Shown: piece by piece, positions 22,265 to 23,380 of the stretch
Layout: each line of letters starts with the position of its first letter
Position numbering within the stretch: the stretch's first letter is position 1
Source: an uncultured Oribacterium sp.
Lineage (GTDB): Bacteria; Bacillota; Clostridia; Lachnospirales; Lachnospiraceae
DNA length: 23,380 bases
Reading direction: 5' to 3'
NCBI GenBank assembly: GCA_934279105.1
Contig: CAKQWR010000009.1
Location: 1-23,380, forward strand
Program-made: the position numbers and the translations under genes
Notes under the pieces: model-generated
The model's database searches: none
What the model was told of the DNA's origin: nothing
Seen by the model: the letters and a program-made list of their open reading frames with translations, nothing else

Positions 22265-22325
22265 GTAGCAGTACAGGGCGTATCCCTGGAGTACTGTGCT
22301 TCTGTTGCCGGCCCTCCGGGGGCAC
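22265..22325. repeat. Hairpin element copy C (left arm apparently lost)
   Basis: AGTACTGTGCTTCTGTTGCC (22290-22309) matches 19 of 20 bases of copy A at 7684-7703. GCAGTAC (22268-22274) upstream can pair with GTACTG inside it. The long left stem arm present in copy A is not found, so this copy is rearranged or truncated. It lies directly after array 2. Confidence 0.55.
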
Positions 22326-22454
22326 GCTCATAATGTAACGAATTGATGCATATCGGTTGCGAAAATACTGTCCGGATACGCCTTGAATGCCTTAAATTAC
22401 ATAAAAAGAGCTGAATTGTTGAATATGGGCATGGAATTCTTCACGCCATAGTTC

Positions 22455-22460
22455 TATAAT
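22455..22460 (+). promoter_or_regulatory. Consensus -10 box upstream of the surface protein gene
   Basis: TATAAT at 22455-22460 would start transcription near 22467, leaving a leader of about 78 nt that ends in GAGGAGG, 5 nt before the ATG at 22545. The -35 at the right distance (TGGAAT) is poor. The stretch 22326-22450 shows nothing else I can support. Confidence 0.4.
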
Positions 22461-22544
22461 AATTAAAATGTAGGGTGATAGGAGAGACTAACTCGTACTT
22501 TCGCCTGATGGTTGTCATGGTTTTCTTTGACGAGAGGAGGAAAA

Positions 22545-23380
22545 ATGAGAAAGAAAAAGCTGACAAAAACGTTGGCGGTCCTTCTGACGGCGGGCATGCT
22601 GACGCAGACCATGCCGCTTTCTGTTCTGGCAGAGAACGTGGAAGCTTCTTATGAAGCGAGCATGTCCGGAACAGAAAGCAACACCGGAAAGGTGAGCGCA
22701 ACAGAAGCAGGAAACACATCCACTGTGGGGGGTAGAACGGACACAGAATACCGCAACAGAAAACACATCTGATGTGGGAAATTCCGAGAACACCGACACA
22801 GCTGCGGATGACGCTCAGAATTCGGTCACGAGCATTGAACGCCCATCGCAGTCGGATACAGTAGAGATGCTTCCAGGAACGCCTGCGCAGAACGGACTGA
22901 TCCCGAAGGAGGATACGGCCAATGCAGGCTCTTCGGAGTCGGGCACTTCCTCAACAGAGGCTGGTACCGCAAGTGGTACGAGTGGTTCCACGACGGGAGA
23001 AAGTGGAACAGCCGGCCCATCTACCGGAGCATCCGATACCACGGGAACGACATCCGGTGCGCCGAATGAACCCGGTCCAACTGGCAGTGCGGCAGACAGT
23101 TCCTCAGGTTCTGCCGATACGACAGGCGCAACCGACACATCGACAGGCACAGCCAACACTTCGACTGGCGCAAGCGACACGTCGACAGGCGCAGCCAACA
23201 CTTCGACAGATGCAACCGACACGTCGAATGGCCCTACCGGTACCGCGACGGAAACGACCGACACAAGTACGGACGAGATCAAAGAGCCGGATTACACGCT
23301 GTTGTACGATAAGGAAACGAAACATTTTAATATTACGTTCAACATCCAGGACGGCGCAGAAGGTGATCAGACCATCGAAC
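22545..23380 (+). CDS. Exported Ser/Thr/Gly-rich surface protein, frame interrupted at a G6 tract (partial)
   Basis: A strong GAGGAGG precedes the ATG. The product starts MRKKKLTKTLAVLL with a signal peptide ending near SVLAEN (residues about 1-30). In the frame as written it stops at 22770-22772 after 75 residues. Removing one G from the G6 run at 22727-22732 joins this frame to one that stays open to the window end (STVG|VERTQNTATENTSD...). The joined protein has a long Ser/Thr/Gly/Asp-rich, mucin-like region with 7-residue repeats. It then changes at about 23275 to a folded-looking segment (EPDYTLLYDKETKHFNITFNI) cut by the window edge. It is probably a large cell-wall or extracellular protein. 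The break is either a phase-variable tract, a pseudogene mutation or a sequencing error. Confidence 0.7.
22727..22732 (+). repeat. G6 homopolymer at the frameshift site
   Basis: Six consecutive G residues lie just after the signal peptide. With G5 the two open frames join without any stop; with G6 translation ends 13 codons later. Position (early) and gene type (exported, repetitive) fit a phase-switch tract, although six is short for high-frequency slippage. Confidence 0.6.
23122..23226 (+). repeat. Five tandem 21-bp repeats encoding TGAxDTS-type heptads
   Basis: Five 21-bp units begin at 23122, 23143, 23164, 23185 and 23206. They encode TGATDTS, TGTANTS, TGASDTS, TGAANTS and TDATDTS. D-T-S and N-T-S units alternate. 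They lie in the stalk-like region of the surface protein and are in the frame that is open downstream of the G6 tract. Confidence 0.85.

Noticed and set aside
22122..22331. A 69-codon minus-strand frame across array 2 and hairpin copy C
   Set aside because: It covers repeat units and the hairpin, has no RBS and no recognisable motif.
22815..23282. Val/Pro/Ser-rich minus-strand open frame opposite the surface protein
   Set aside because: It is the complement of the Ser/Thr/Gly/Asp repeats. It lacks an RBS and signal features, and the plus strand has a signal peptide and strong RBS in continuity after a one-base correction.

Overview
The window is chromosomal DNA from a Gram-positive anaerobe, most likely a member of the Clostridia and plausibly Lachnospiraceae. 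This rests on strong AGGAGG ribosome binding sites, a YesM/YesN two-component system with its own anchored solute-binding protein, a TIGR01212 radical-SAM protein, NhaC-type antiporters, a cytidylate-kinase-like protein and a Ser/Thr-rich exported protein. The species assignment is inference. I recognise no rRNA, tRNA, CRISPR array, transposase or phage gene.

Layout. Positions 1-345 hold the end of a FliB-like lysine-N-methylase. Positions 541-2347 hold two dehydrogenase-fold genes: an aspartate dehydrogenase family member, then a D-2-hydroxyacid dehydrogenase homologue without the usual catalytic Arg/His. A minus-strand radical-SAM gene (2359-3264) is divergent from a plus-strand operon (3301-7611) encoding an anchored sugar-type binding protein, a YesM-type histidine kinase and a YesN-type regulator. 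A 26-bp perfect-stem inverted repeat and a classical terminator separate that operon from a complete branched-chain amino-acid-type ABC operon, livH-M-G-F-K (7867-12755). Next come a metallo-beta-lactamase-fold hydrolase and a CLC antiporter of the fluoride type (12948-15056). After a long gene-free island come a CodA-type deaminase (16345-17610), an NhaC-family antiporter (17794-19149) and a cytidylate-kinase-like protein (19288-19908). Convergent to these are a zinc-type ROK fructokinase and a cyclophilin (minus strand, 19951-21391). A second gene-free island follows, then the start of a large exported Ser/Thr-rich protein whose frame is broken at a G6 tract.

Functional picture. The content is mainly amino-acid and nitrogen handling (aspartate dehydrogenase homologue, liv transporter, CodA-type deaminase), solute sensing (SBP-HK-RR), ion and fluoride homeostasis (CLC, NhaC), and a surface protein that may switch on and off.

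Most unusual features. The two gene-free islands (about 15352-15907 and 21775-22206) each contain a diverged array of short units with a strict period (41 bp in the first, 42/43/51 bp in the second). In both, the units start with CATT on the left arm and are inverted (AATG) on the right arm, so each island is a giant imperfect palindrome. A family of hairpin elements sharing AGTACTG, GCTTCTG and CTCTCCGTATG modules occurs three times; one copy lies near each array. I do not recognise either as a described element. Both were found by eye, without alignment statistics.
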